A stretch of DNA of 64,000 bases, from contig CAWDQN010000005.1 in NCBI GenBank assembly GCA_963804495.1, positions 310,001-374,000 of the forward strand, read 5' to 3'. The notes beneath the pieces are model-generated. The model had not been told where the DNA came from, searched no databases, and saw only the letters and a list, made by a program, of their open reading frames with translations. How positions within the stretch are numbered: the first letter of the stretch is position 1; each line of letters opens with the position of its first letter. Below, piece by piece: positions 42,990 through 52,601 of the stretch. Source of the stretch: Rhodovastum sp963804495. Its GTDB lineage: Bacteria; Pseudomonadota; Alphaproteobacteria; Acetobacterales; Acetobacteraceae. Made by a program: the position numbers and the translations under genes.

Positions 42990-43991
42990 TTAGTGCAGGC
43001 GCGGACCTCGGAGAAACGTCGTTCGATCGGCTGAGGTGACGCGCACGGTCTGGGCGCTGCCGTCACGCCCGACCCGCAGTACCACCGGGGCACCGGCGGT
43101 GCCCACCGACCAGACGCGGCGCCACAGGCTCGCCAGGTCGTTCACGTCCTCGTCGCCGACCGCCAGGATGCGGTCGCCCTGGCGCAATCCGGCGCGCTCG
43201 GCCGGGCCGCTTGTGGCCGTGCCACCCACCACCAATCCGCCGTCGCTTTCCATGGCATACAGGCCGAGCCAGGGGCGGGGGGCCGCCTTGGTGCGGCCCA
43301 TGGTCAGCAATTCGTCCAGAATCGGGCGCAGCAGCCCGATCGGCACGATCATGTTCATGTCCATCGGCCGCTTGCCGTCGCCCTGCTGCAAAATGAGCGA
43401 GCCGGTTCCCAACAGCTTCCCGTCCTTGCCGATCACCGCGGCGCCGCACCAGAACGGGTGCGCCGGGGCGGTGAAGAACGCCTCGTCCAGCAAATATTCC
43501 CAGTAGCCGGCAAATTCCTGTTTGGCGACGATCTTGGCTTCGACCGCGTGTTCCCGTCCGCCGCCGGCGGCGACGATGATCGGCGTGCCCAGGCTCACGC
43601 TGTCGGAATCGCCGAGCTCGAGCACCGGCAGGTTCAGCCGGCCCAGCGCCTGCACCAAGCCGAATCCCGTTGTCTGGTCGAACGCCAGCGCATGGCCGGG
43701 CACCGCGCGCCCGTCGGCGGTGATCAGCCAGACGGTTTCGGCCTCGGTGATCAGGTAGCCCATGGTGAGCACCAGCCCGTCCTCGCGGATCACCGCGCCG
43801 CTGCCCAGGCGTTCAGTGCCGAGGGAGCCGGCGGTGAAGGCGTCAGCGGGCACGCTGGTGCGCAGCCCGACGACGGACCGCAAAGTGCGTTCCAGATCGA
43901 AGCCGTACTCGTCGGGGTCCGGCTGGAGGTTTGCCGGAATCTCCCAGTCGGGTTCGTCCATGGTGGTCTGCGGGTCCTCGGGTTCGGACAT
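42990..43991 (-). CDS. S1C (HtrA-like) pseudoprotease with PDZ domain
   Basis: A 333-residue protein with an HtrA-like fold: GSGAVIREDGLVLTMGYLI, then a PDZ domain (about 240-325, WLGLYAMESDGGLVVGGTATSGPAERAGLRQGDRILAVGDEDVN). All three catalytic positions look changed: His to Y79, Asp to G109 (DQTTGFGLV), and the serine of the GNSGGPL motif to C182 (FWCGAAVIGKDG). It has no signal peptide, so it is cytoplasmic unlike HtrA/DegP. ATG at 43991. It likely binds peptides or scaffolds rather than cuts. The position matches are from my own alignment by eye. Confidence 0.75.
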   Translation of the reverse strand: MSEPEDPQTTMDEPDWEIPANLQPDPDEYGFDLERTLRSVVGLRTSVPADAFTAGSLGTERLGSGAVIREDGLVLTMGYLITEAETVWLITADGRAVPGHALAFDQTTGFGLVQALGRLNLPVLELGDSDSVSLGTPIIVAAGGGREHAVEAKIVAKQEFAGYWEYLLDEAFFTAPAHPFWCGAAVIGKDGKLLGTGSLILQQGDGKRPMDMNMIVPIGLLRPILDELLTMGRTKAAPRPWLGLYAMESDGGLVVGGTATSGPAERAGLRQGDRILAVGDEDVNDLASLWRRVWSVGTAGAPVVLRVGRDGSAQTVRVTSADRTTFLRGPRLH

Positions 43992-44075
43992 GACCGGGAC
44001 AGTATAGCGGAACCATCCATCCACGAAACCCGCTCGCCCCGTTGCAAGCACGGCGGGTTCTGCGAGGGTGCGGCG

Positions 44076-44534
44076 ATGACCGAGATCTATATCGACGGCG
44101 ACGCATGTCCGGTGCGCGAGGAAGTGTATCGGGTGGCGGGCCGCCTGGGCCTGGTGGTGCACGTGGTGTCGAACGGTTCACGCCCGATCCGTCCGCCCGG
44201 ACTGCCCAATGTGCGCATGGTGGTGGTTGGCCAGGGGGCGGATGTCGCCGATGACTGGATCGCCGAACGGATCGGCCCGGGCGACGTGTGCGTCACCGCC
44301 GATATTCCGCTGGCGTCACGCTGCCTCGCCCGCGGGGCGCGGGCGCTGGCATCCACCGGCCGGGTCTGGACGGCGGACAATATTGGCGGCGCGCTGGCCG
44401 GGCGGGAGGTGTCGCGGCACATGCGGGAAATCGGCCTGGCAACCGCAGGGCCCTCGCCGCTGACCCGCACGGACCGCTCACGCTTCCTCAGCGCGCTGGA
44501 CACCGAAGTGCAGGCGGCGCTGCGCCGGCCGTAA
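44076..44534 (+). CDS. YaiI/YqxD family protein (DUF188, UPF0178)
   Basis: A 152-residue protein. The signature IYIDGDACPVREEVYRVAGRLG, then VSNGSRP, VVVGQGADVADDWIAERIGPGDVCVTADIPLASRCLARGARAL, places it in UPF0178, PIN-like proteins of unknown function. Catalytic Asp candidates lie in DGDACP and TADIPLA. ATG at 44076. Confidence 0.9.
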   Translation: MTEIYIDGDACPVREEVYRVAGRLGLVVHVVSNGSRPIRPPGLPNVRMVVVGQGADVADDWIAERIGPGDVCVTADIPLASRCLARGARALASTGRVWTADNIGGALAGREVSRHMREIGLATAGPSPLTRTDRSRFLSALDTEVQAALRRP

Positions 44535-44558
44535 CAGCGTTCCGGCCGCCCCGGCGGT

Positions 44559-45660
44559 CTACCAGACGGAATAGCGAACCCCCTTTTTATCCAACGTTTC
44601 GATGGACTTGCTTTCCTTGGGAGCGGATGCCGGCCCATCGCGGACAATGGCCCGGGCGGCAAGAAGAACGGACTCCAGCGAGTCGGCGGGCATGCCCATG
44701 GCCTCGATCGAGGCGAGTCCGTCGGGCAATTCCTTGAGCGCAGTGGCATGCCTGATGGCTGCGGCGGCGAAGCGCCGCGCTTCCTCGACGGGCATTCCCA
44801 TCACCAGGCCACGGTCGAGCGCCATCGATGCGAAAGCGTGACGCTGTTCGGCGGCGGCCCAGACCTGAAAACCCGGCATGGTCGCGGCGTGCGGCAGGCT
44901 GGCGGCGATGTCGTGGCAAAGACCGGCATCGCGCGCGAGACGCAGCGCCTGGGTGGCGGGGGTGCCGACGCGTCCGGTGTAGCCGACATCCCATGGCGAG
45001 CGTCCGGTGGTGCCGGCATATTCCTGGATGGCAGCGATCGCGGCTTGCGAACTCGGCGAGGCTCGGGGGCGGGCGCAGGAGGTCGCCCCGCGTCGCCCGC
45101 GCGACATAGCGGGCGGCGCCGAGGGACATCACCGCGTCCCATGGTTCCTTCATTTTGCTCAGGCCGCTCGGACCGAGGGCGACGACCGCCGCCAGGGTCA
45201 TCGCCCCGGTGGTCTCGTCGAACTGCGGATATTTCTGGAGCGCTTTCTTCCAGTCATCCGCTTCTGCCTGCTCCGCCGCCGCATGAACGGTCTGGGCCGT
45301 GCCTGGCAGGCTGCCGTCGTCCGGCCTGGCGCGCGCGCCCGCCTGTCGGGTGCGCCAGTCCGACACGGCGCGCGAGACCACGAAGATCGCCGCCGAGGCC
45401 GGACTTTCAGTCGGGTTGCGCTGGCCGACCATGCTCCGCAGCGTGCGGACATAATCCTCGGCGTCGCGGACAAGTTTTGCCGACAGGTCGGCTGGCAACC
45501 GGCGCAGCACGGCGTGGTCGCTGGCCACTGCGGTGAAAGCATACTCGCCGATCCGCACGCCCTTTGCGGCCTTCCACAAATCGACGGCATCCGACCGACC
45601 GCGGCTGTCCCGCCACCGCTGAAGCATCTCCTCGATGCGGCTGTCCGGGCGTTGTGTCAT
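44559..45660 (-). pseudogene. hypothetical protein, frameshifted at about 45051
   Basis: The N-terminal half (MTQRPDSRIEEMLQRWRDSRG... to RATRGDLLRPPPSLAE) reads in one frame. Dropping one base at about 45051 continues smoothly as SQAAIAAIQEYAGTTGRSPWDVGYTGRVGTPATQALRLARD... to KGVRYSVW at 44559. Corrected length is 366 residues. Composition is helical and Ala-rich with no membrane helix and no family I recognise. ATG taken at 45660; an upstream ATG at 45684 is possible. No clear neighbour link. Confidence 0.6.
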
Positions 45661-45762
45661 GCGCGACCCGTAGGAATGCTCCATTGGGAATCTTGAACGT
45701 AAGCCAGAAAAATGAACCAACGCTGAAAGCGCAGCCGGCTCGCGGGAATGTATGACTCCGGC

Positions 45763-46530
45763 CTAAAGGGATGCGGTGAAGCCGCCGTCCACCGTCAGGA
45801 CGCTGCCGGTCACGAAGGACGCGGCGTCGGAGGCGAGAAACACCGCCGCGCCGCCGAGTTCCGCCGGGTCGCCCCAGCGGCCCATTGGGGTGGACTCGAC
45901 GATCCACTTGCCGACCACCGCATCGTTCTGCAGCGGCAAGGTCACCGCGGTCGGGAAATAGCCCGGCGCGATGGCGTTCACCGTCACGCCGTGCTTGCCC
46001 ACCTCCACCGCCAACGCCCGCACCAACCCATGCAGCCCGGTCTTGGCGGCCACATAGGCGGGGATGGTGGGGCGGGCCAGATGGCCCAGGATGGACGAGG
46101 TCATGATGATCCGTCCCTTGCCTTGCGGGATCATCAGCCGCAGCGCCTCGCGCGCGCAGCGGAAGCTGGCGGTCAGGTCGGCATCGATCACCTGGTGCCA
46201 GTCGGCGTCGGTGAACTCCAGGATCGGCTTGCGCACCGTGCTGCCGGCGTTGTTGACCAGGATGTCCAGCCGCCCGTGCGCATCGGCGATCTCGGCGAAG
46301 GCGTCCTGCACCGCGGCGCCGTCGGTGACATCGAAGCGCAGGATTTCCGCCGCCGGCGTGCCGCGCTCGGCCAGCGTGGCGGCGTGGGCGGCGAGCGCGG
46401 TGGCGTCGCGCCCGTGCAGCAGGATGCGCGCGCCGCTGGCGGCGAGCGCCTGCGCCATCGCCCAGCCCAACCCCCGCGAGGAGCCGGTGACGAGGGCGAG
46501 GCGGCCGGTGAGATCAAAGTTCGGCTTCAT
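45763..46530 (-). CDS. SDR family oxidoreductase, gluconate 5-dehydrogenase-like
   Basis: A 255-residue short-chain dehydrogenase. FDLTGRLALVTGSSRGLGWAMAQALAASGARILLHGRD, NNAGSTVRKPILEF, SSILGHLARPTIPAYVAAKTGLHGLVRALAVEV (catalytic Y-V-A-A-K) and GYFPT. The blocks resemble Gno/IdnO gluconate 5-dehydrogenases, typical of acetic acid bacteria. The exact substrate is inferred from likeness only. ATG at 46530. Confidence 0.85.
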   Translation of the reverse strand: MKPNFDLTGRLALVTGSSRGLGWAMAQALAASGARILLHGRDATALAAHAATLAERGTPAAEILRFDVTDGAAVQDAFAEIADAHGRLDILVNNAGSTVRKPILEFTDADWHQVIDADLTASFRCAREALRLMIPQGKGRIIMTSSILGHLARPTIPAYVAAKTGLHGLVRALAVEVGKHGVTVNAIAPGYFPTAVTLPLQNDAVVGKWIVESTPMGRWGDPAELGGAAVFLASDAASFVTGSVLTVDGGFTASL

Positions 46531-46705
46531 GGGGCACCGGGGACAAAGGGAAAGTAACGGAGCGTTTCTTGGCCGGCGCCGCGTGTCAAGCGGGGGGGGA
46601 CGGCACATCAAGCGAGGCAGGCCATGCTCTGCCCTGGAAGGCGCAGCTTGGAAGCCAGATTGCAAGTTCTTGCGCCTCGCTCAGGGGGCCGCGACACTGG
46701 CGGGA

Positions 46706-48064
46706 ATGGAACATGTGGATGGCCTTCCGCCCGCCCAGCGGTGGCGCGCACTTGTCACGCTCGGCATCGCGGTTGGCGCCTCGGTGCTCGACAGCGCCAT
46801 TGCCAATATCGCGCTGCCCAGCATCGCCGCCGACCTGCAGGTGACGCCATCGGCTTCGATCTGGGTGGTGAACGCCTACCAGATGGCGGTGATCGTGGCT
46901 CTGCTGCCCTGCGCCTCGCTCGGCGATATCCATGGCTACCGGCGCGTGTATGCCTGGGGGCTGAGTGTGTTCACCCTCGCCTCATTGGCCTGCGCCCTGG
47001 CGCCGTCGCTGCCGGCGCTGGCGGTGGCGCGCGCGGTGCAGGGACTGGGCAGCGCCGGCATCGTCAGCGTCAATACGGCGCTGATCCGTTTCATCTTCCC
47101 ACGCGCGCAACTGGGCCGCGGCATGGGCATCAATTCGCTGATCGTGGCAACGTCGCTGACGATCGGGCCGAGCGTGGCGGCGGGCATTCTTTCGGTCGCG
47201 CACTGGCCCTGGCTGTTCGCGGTGAATGTGCCGCTCGGCGTGCTGGCGCTGGCACTGCTCGGCGCCCTGCCGGCCACCGAGCCATCCGGGCATCGGTTCG
47301 ATATCGCCAGCGCGCTGCTGAACGCGGCCATGTTCATGCTGTTCATCGCCGCCATCGACGGCGTGACGCAGGGCGAGGGAGCGGGGTTGGTGGCGCTGCA
47401 ATTCGCCGGCGCCGGTGCGGTCTGTGTCGTGTTCGTCCGCCGGCAGATGCTGCTGGCGGCGCCGATGTTGCCGGTGGACCTGTTCCGCCGCCCGGCGTTC
47501 ACGCTCACCGTGCTCACCTCGGTCTGTTCGTTCATGGCCCAGACCTGCGCCTATGTGGCGTTGCCGTTCCTGTTCGAGATGGCGCTCGCCCGCAGCCAGG
47601 TGGCGACCGGGCTGTTGATGACGCCCTGGCCGCTGATGGGGGCGCTGGTCGCGCCGCTGGCCGGCCGGCTGTCGGACCGTTTCCCGGCCGGTATCCTCGG
47701 CGGCATCGGGCTTGCGGTCCTGAGCATCGGCATGGTGTTGCTGTTGCTGCTGTCGGGCGATCCGCCCGGGTGGCAGGTGGCGTGGCGGATGGGGTTGTGC
47801 GGGGCCGGGTTCGGGCTGTTCCAGGCGCCCAACAACCGGCAGATGATCATGAGCGTGCCGCGCGAGCGCAGCGGCGCCGGCAGCGGCATGTTGTCCACCT
47901 CGCGGCTGCTGGGCCAGACCACCGGCGCGGCGTTGGTGGCGGTGCTGTTCAGCCTGACCGAGGCGGGAGGCGTGGCCCAGGGTGCGATGGCGGCGCTGGT
48001 GCTGGGGATTGGCTGCAGCGCGGTTGGCGCGGTCTGCAGCGGGCTGCGTTTGGTCCGTACGTAA
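46706..48064 (+). CDS. MFS transporter, DHA2 (EmrB/QacA-like) family
   Basis: A 452-residue inner-membrane exporter with about 12-14 helices. SVLDSAIANIALPSIAADLQVTPSASIWVVNAYQMAVIVALLPCASLGDIHGYRRVYAWGLSVFTLASLACALAPS is the DHA2 N-terminal block, with the A-motif-like GDIHGYRR. ATG at 46706. Substrate is probably a drug or metabolite. Followed by a 22-bp hairpin and a palindrome-family copy that probably terminate it. Confidence 0.88.
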   Translation: MEHVDGLPPAQRWRALVTLGIAVGASVLDSAIANIALPSIAADLQVTPSASIWVVNAYQMAVIVALLPCASLGDIHGYRRVYAWGLSVFTLASLACALAPSLPALAVARAVQGLGSAGIVSVNTALIRFIFPRAQLGRGMGINSLIVATSLTIGPSVAAGILSVAHWPWLFAVNVPLGVLALALLGALPATEPSGHRFDIASALLNAAMFMLFIAAIDGVTQGEGAGLVALQFAGAGAVCVVFVRRQMLLAAPMLPVDLFRRPAFTLTVLTSVCSFMAQTCAYVALPFLFEMALARSQVATGLLMTPWPLMGALVAPLAGRLSDRFPAGILGGIGLAVLSIGMVLLLLLSGDPPGWQVAWRMGLCGAGFGLFQAPNNRQMIMSVPRERSGAGSGMLSTSRLLGQTTGAALVAVLFSLTEAGGVAQGAMAALVLGIGCSAVGAVCSGLRLVRT

Positions 48065-48070
48065 CGGGGT

Positions 48071-48114
48071 GCAGGGGGCCACTGCCCCCTGCCGGGTCCA
48101 GGGCAGAGCCCTGG
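48071..48114 (+). terminator. double hairpin after the MFS gene
   Basis: A hairpin at 48071-48092 with 9-bp arms gcagggggc/gccccctgc, then ccagggcagagccctgg at 48098-48114. Both sit within 50 bp of the MFS stop. Confidence 0.65.
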
Positions 48115-48360
48115 CCTTGCTTGCTTTACTTACTTTCTCCTCTGGCCCGACACCGCCGCAAAATGCACCGGCCCAGGCCGGCGCCTGGCCGGCCATAGCG
48201 GCCGGCCATAGCGGAATGCGAAGCCGCTCCGTTGCGGAATGCGACGCCGGGCCCCGATCGCGGCGATTCGGCCCGGCACGGCGGATGCTTTGGTCCCTTC
48301 CGTCGCTGCATCGCCCGATGCGGCCGCCAGCAAGGGAGCCCCGGTCCGGGGAGATGTGCC

Positions 48361-49587
48361 ATGCAAATTGCCGCCCGCCCTGTCCCGCGCTCGAACATCC
48401 CGTTCACCGACGGCGGCGCCCTGTCGGTCTGCTACGTCCTGGCCGGCTTCCCGGTGCTGTCCGAGACATTCGTCAGCAACGAGGTGAGGGCGATGCGCGC
48501 GCTCGGGCACAGGGTGGTGCCAGTGACGCTGGCCCCGCATGACGGGCCGTGTCAGCCGGAGGACGAGGGGTTCCGCGACGAGGTGCTGCACCTGGCGAAC
48601 ATCCCGACCACCCAAGCCATCGCCGCCGCCGCTGCGCATCCCGACCGGCTGTTTGAGGCGTTGCGCTTCGCCCGCGCGCAGCAGGGCATTCCGACGCGCT
48701 CGCTGCTGCGTGCCGGCGCGCGGGTGGCGCTGGCCGCCCGCCGCGCCGGTTGCACCCATCTGCATGCGCATTTCGCTCATTCCGCCGCCGCCACCGCCAT
48801 CATGGCGGCGAAACTGGCCGGTCTGACGTGTTCCTTTATCGGCCATGGCTACGACATCTACGGCACCCCGTCCGACCTGCCGGTGAAGCTGCGCACGGTC
48901 GATGTGGCGCTCGCCACCTGCGGCGACATGGCGGCGGATTTTCGCCGTCTCGCGCCGGGTGCCAACGTCCAGGTCATGCATTGCGGCACCGACCCGGAGC
49001 GTTTCGTGCCGGTGCCCGGCGTGGTCCGCAACGGCCGCTTGCTTGCCGTCGGGCGGCTGGTCGAGCAGAAGGGCTACGATGTTCTGTTGGATGCCCTGGC
49101 CGCCCTGCCGGAGAACGTCCGCCCGGGCATCGATGTGGTCGGCGGCGGCGAACTGGCGGAGTACCTGCCCGCCCGCGCCGCCGCCCTTGGGGTGGCGGAT
49201 GCCATCCGCTTCCTCGGCCCCCGTCCGGGCGGCTGGATCGCGGCGCATGGTCCCGCCTATCTCGGCTTCGTCGCGCCGTACGTGATCACCCGTAACGGCG
49301 ACCGCGATACCGGGCCGATGGTGGTCAAGGAAGCGATGTGCATGGGCCTGCCGGTGGTCGCCTCCGCCCTGATGGGGCTGAAGGAGACGGTGGACGCGCA
49401 GAACGGGCGCTCGGTGCCGCCCGGCGACGTGGCGGCGCTGGCCGAGGCGCTGGTGTGGCTGGCCGGGCTGGACGAGGCGCAGCGGTGCGCGCTGGGCGCG
49501 GCCGGCCGGGCGCGGGCGGTCCAATACCATTCCTTGCGGGGACAGGCCGAAGGGCTGGTGGCCGCCATCCGGAGTGTCGGCGCATGA
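48361..49587 (+). CDS. glycosyltransferase family 4
   Basis: A 408-residue GT-B enzyme. SVCYVLAGFPVLSETFVSNEVRAMRALGHRVVPVTLAP is typical of exopolysaccharide GT4s; HLHAHFAHSAAATAIMAAKLAGLTCSFIGHGYDIYG, VGRLVEQKGYDVLLDALAAL, and the nucleotide-sugar site GPMVVKEAMCMGLPVVASALMGLKETV. ATG at 48361. Stop overlaps the flippase-like gene start. Likely builds a surface polysaccharide repeat unit. Confidence 0.9.
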   Translation: MQIAARPVPRSNIPFTDGGALSVCYVLAGFPVLSETFVSNEVRAMRALGHRVVPVTLAPHDGPCQPEDEGFRDEVLHLANIPTTQAIAAAAAHPDRLFEALRFARAQQGIPTRSLLRAGARVALAARRAGCTHLHAHFAHSAAATAIMAAKLAGLTCSFIGHGYDIYGTPSDLPVKLRTVDVALATCGDMAADFRRLAPGANVQVMHCGTDPERFVPVPGVVRNGRLLAVGRLVEQKGYDVLLDALAALPENVRPGIDVVGGGELAEYLPARAAALGVADAIRFLGPRPGGWIAAHGPAYLGFVAPYVITRNGDRDTGPMVVKEAMCMGLPVVASALMGLKETVDAQNGRSVPPGDVAALAEALVWLAGLDEAQRCALGAAGRARAVQYHSLRGQAEGLVAAIRSVGA

Positions 49588-51020
49588 GCGGCCTGATCGC
49601 CCGTATCCCGGTGGGGCTGCGCGCCACCGCGCTGTATGCGCTGGCGCTGGCCTGGACCAAGGGGCTCGCGTTCCTGACCCTGCCGGTGCTGACCGCGACC
49701 CTGGCGCCGGCGGAGTTTGGCCGGCTGGAGTTGCTGTCCTCGGCGGCCGAGATCGGCGGGCTGATCGCCGGCATGGGGCTGGTGGACACGCTGTATCGTT
49801 TTGCCGCCGAGCCGGGCGAGGCCGGACGGCGATCCGCCGCAAGGATCACCGGCCTGGCGCTGTTGGGAACGGCGTTGGCGGTGGTCGTGATCGTGGCCTT
49901 CGCGCCGGCGATCGCCGGTGGCATCCGTCTGCCCACGCCGTCGCTGGACATCGTGCTGCTGGGCGTGGCCGTTGCGGTCGAGGCGGCGATCGGGGTGCCG
50001 CTGGGCTGGCTGCGCATGCAGGGGCGTGCCGGCGCGTTCACCGTGCTGACAGTGGCGCGCGGCAGTCTGCAGGCCGGGCTTGTGGTGGTGCTGGTGCTGA
50101 CCGGCCACGGCGTTACCGGGGTGCTGATGGCCGGCGCGATCGCCTCGGTTGCCGCCGTGGTGCTGCTGGCCGGCATGCAGGCGCGTGACACCGGCGTCTC
50201 GATCGCGCCGCGTGGCAGTCTGCGCCTGCTGGCCTACGGGCTGCCGCTGATCGGCAGCGGTCTGGCCAGCTTCGTGCTGGGCACCGCCGACCGCTGGGTG
50301 CTGGTGGGTCATGTCGAGGCGGCGTCGCTGGGACATTATGCGCTGGCCTGCAAATTGTCGCTGATTGTGGCGCTGCTGATGCAGCCGTTCGATTTGTGGT
50401 GGTACCCGCAACGGCTGAAGCTGCTGACGATGCCGGGCGGTCTTGAGCGTTCCGGGCGCGTGGTCGGGTTCGGGGCGGTCCTGCTGCTGCTGGCAGGCGG
50501 CGCCACCGCCCTGGCCGGGCCGGTGCTGATCGACCTGTTGACCAGCGTGGCCTATGCCCCGGCCAAGGCGTTCCTTCCCTGGCTGGTGCTATCCCTGGTG
50601 CTGCAGATGCTTTCCAGCCTGGTCAATGTCGGCAGCTACACCGGGCGCGTGGCGGGGCTGCCGATGGCGGTGAATGTGGCGGCGGCGTGCGTGGCGCTGG
50701 GCCTGTATCTGGCGCTCATTCCCGGCTGGGGTGTAGCCGGCGCGATCGCCGCGACGCTGGCCGCGCAGGCGGTGCGGCTGGGGCTGTTTGCGGTCCTGTC
50801 GCAACGGCGGGTGGCGGTGCCGTGGCGGGTGGGGCGGCTGCTGGTGGTGGCGCTGTGCGCGACGGTGGCGGCGGCCGCCCCGCAAGTGCTCGGCACCGGT
50901 GCCGCCGGGCTGCTGGCGGGAGTCGCGGCGCTCGGCCTGGGAGTGGCCGCTGGGGCAACCGGCGGGCTGCTGCCGCTGCCCGGACTGCGGTGGAGTGCTC
51001 CCGCGTTGCGACCCGCCTGA
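49584..51020 (+). CDS. lipopolysaccharide/oligosaccharide flippase (Wzx/MOP-like)
   Basis: A 478-residue protein with about 12-14 membrane helices: VGLRATALYALALAWTKGLAFLTLPVLTATLAPAEFGRLELLSSAAEIGGLIAGMGLVDTLYRFAAEP is the polysaccharide-export MOP N-terminal pattern. ATG at 49584 overlaps the stop of the GT4 gene (ATGA). Expected to move lipid-linked oligosaccharide across the inner membrane. Confidence 0.88.
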   Translation: MSGLIARIPVGLRATALYALALAWTKGLAFLTLPVLTATLAPAEFGRLELLSSAAEIGGLIAGMGLVDTLYRFAAEPGEAGRRSAARITGLALLGTALAVVVIVAFAPAIAGGIRLPTPSLDIVLLGVAVAVEAAIGVPLGWLRMQGRAGAFTVLTVARGSLQAGLVVVLVLTGHGVTGVLMAGAIASVAAVVLLAGMQARDTGVSIAPRGSLRLLAYGLPLIGSGLASFVLGTADRWVLVGHVEAASLGHYALACKLSLIVALLMQPFDLWWYPQRLKLLTMPGGLERSGRVVGFGAVLLLLAGGATALAGPVLIDLLTSVAYAPAKAFLPWLVLSLVLQMLSSLVNVGSYTGRVAGLPMAVNVAAACVALGLYLALIPGWGVAGAIAATLAAQAVRLGLFAVLSQRRVAVPWRVGRLLVVALCATVAAAAPQVLGTGAAGLLAGVAALGLGVAAGATGGLLPLPGLRWSAPALRPA

Positions 51021-51326
51021 CCCGGTCTGCCGGCAGGACATCAAGTCTGTCGGCGCAAATAACGACCTCGCACTTGGCAGTCTGACCGGCGCGGCGCCTT
51101 GCCGCGCCGGCATTTGTCATGGCGAGCCTGGATGGGACAGGTCGCGACGGATTGTTGGGGATACTGCGCCTGCTTCTTGGTGCCTGGGGGACGGGACGAC
51201 AGGCTTGTGCGTCTGCATGCGCATGATCGTGTGCGCCGTTGTCGGCAGTTGGTCGGGCCACACCCTGACGGTCGCCATTGGCCTCATCGCGCAGGACATC
51301 AGGACCGAGCGCGCCGTTTGAACAAC
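51021..51326. other. non-coding gap of about 300 bp
   Basis: No supported gene between the convergent flippase and epimerase genes. It ends in a strong terminator for the epimerase gene. Confidence 0.5.
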
Positions 51327-51358
51327 AAAAAAACCACGGGGGAGCCAGGGCTCCCCCG
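51327..51358 (-). terminator. Rho-independent terminator of the epimerase gene
   Basis: On the minus strand a GC-rich hairpin (51337-51358, cgggggagcc paired with ggctcccccg) is followed by TGG and seven T residues (51327-51333 as A on the plus strand). Classic intrinsic terminator, 25 bp beyond the epimerase stop. Confidence 0.9.
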
Positions 51359-51383
51359 CGGCGGGTCGGCGACGGGATGCGGC

Positions 51384-52331
51384 TCAGGCCGCGAGCTTCT
51401 CCGGCACCGGGGCGAGGCTGCGCAGCGTGGCGGCCAGCCCCTTGGCCAGGTGCGTGTCGGCGGTGACATCCAGGGCGGCGCGGGCCGCCGTGGGATCGCC
51501 GAGCGAGGCGCGGATGTCGCCGGGACGCGGCGCGGCATGGACGATCACCGGCCGGTGCCCGGCGATGGCGCCGAGCGTGGACGCCAGCGCGAGGATTGAG
51601 GTCGCCCGCCCGGTGCAGGCGTTCAGCACCCGCGCTTCGGGGGTGGCGTGCAGCCGCTGCATACCGGCCACCAGATGGCGGACGATGTCGGCGACATAGA
51701 TGAAATCGCGGGTCTGTTCGCCGTCGCCGTCCACTCGGATGGTCTGCCCGGCGGCCACCCGCTCGGCGAAGATCGAGATCACGCCGCTATAGGGTGAGCG
51801 CGGGTCCTGCCGCGGCCCGTAGACGTTGAAAAACCGGAATCCGAGGGTCGGAACCCCATGCACCAGAAACGCCACCCTGGCGTGCAGCTCCGAGCCCAGT
51901 TTGTCGGCGCCATAGGCCGACAGCGGACGCGGCGCGAGACCTTCGTGCATGACCTCGGCCTCCTGATCGCCATACACCGCGGCCGACGACGCATACACCA
52001 CCGGAATGCGTCCCGCCGCGCGGGCGGCATCGAGCACGGAAACGGTGCCGCCGAGATTGCAACGATTTGTGCCGGTCCAGTCCTCGTTGGCGCGGGCGAC
52101 CGAGGCGATGGCAGCGAGGTGGAAGCAGCCGTCGGCCCCTTTCATCACCGCCTGCATCAGCGCCGCATCGGCGACATCGCCGACCACGAGCTCGGCGCGC
52201 GGGTCGAGGTTATGGCGGTGGCCGGTGGACAGGTCGTCGACCACCCGGACGCGGTGGCCGCGTGCCAGCAGCATGTCGGTGAGATGCGATCCGATGAACC
52301 CGGCCCCGCCGGTGACGACATAATATGCCAT
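51384..52331 (-). CDS. NAD-dependent epimerase (UDP-glucose 4-epimerase-like)
   Basis: A 315-residue extended SDR. YYVVTGGAGFIGSHLTDMLLARGH, VVDDLSTGHRHNL, ASSAAVYGDQEAEVMHEG, S-A-Y-G-A-D-K (catalytic Y-x-x-x-K), RFFNVYGPRQDP. ATG at 52331. Probably interconverts UDP-hexoses or UDP-uronic acids for the nearby polysaccharide genes. Confidence 0.88.
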   Translation of the reverse strand: MAYYVVTGGAGFIGSHLTDMLLARGHRVRVVDDLSTGHRHNLDPRAELVVGDVADAALMQAVMKGADGCFHLAAIASVARANEDWTGTNRCNLGGTVSVLDAARAAGRIPVVYASSAAVYGDQEAEVMHEGLAPRPLSAYGADKLGSELHARVAFLVHGVPTLGFRFFNVYGPRQDPRSPYSGVISIFAERVAAGQTIRVDGDGEQTRDFIYVADIVRHLVAGMQRLHATPEARVLNACTGRATSILALASTLGAIAGHRPVIVHAAPRPGDIRASLGDPTAARAALDVTADTHLAKGLAATLRSLAPVPEKLAA

Positions 52332-52537
52332 GACTGCCTCCGCTTGCTGTCGCGGGCAGTCATTGCGAGCGTTGTGCCAGTAATCGCGGGGCTCCGGCGC
52401 ATTCCGCGAGGCGAGAAACGCCATCCGGTCTTGCATTTCGGGAAGCTGGCGGTCCGGGACGGTCGCGGAATGGGAATCCCGGTCGCGAACTGCCATTGCC
52501 AACCGCCAGCCCGCCGGATGCCGGCGTCCGCAGCGCC

Positions 52538-52552
52538 TGGCACGAAGCTTGC
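52538..52552 (+). promoter_or_regulatory. sigma-54 (RpoN) promoter
   Basis: TGGCACGAAGCTTGC matches the sigma-54 -24/-12 consensus TGGCACG-N4-TTGC at every fixed base. The predicted start is at about 52563, with an AGGAG ribosome site at 52589-52593 and the ATG of the sugar transferase gene at 52602. An enhancer-binding activator would be required; none is adjacent. Confidence 0.75.
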
Positions 52553-52601
52553 GGACTGGCGGTCAGGTCACCTCAGCCGTTCAGCATCAGGAGTTTCGCC
52601 C

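Noticed and set aside
46618..46645. Another copy of the palindrome family (ccatgctctgccctgg)
   Set aside because: The left arm is altered and pairs poorly, so it is at most a degenerate remnant.
48130..49842. A 570-codon minus-strand open frame
   Set aside because: Antisense to the GT4 and flippase genes; low-complexity translation.
51099..51599. Open frames between the flippase and epimerase genes
   Set aside because: They run through a clear intrinsic terminator and into the antisense of the epimerase gene.
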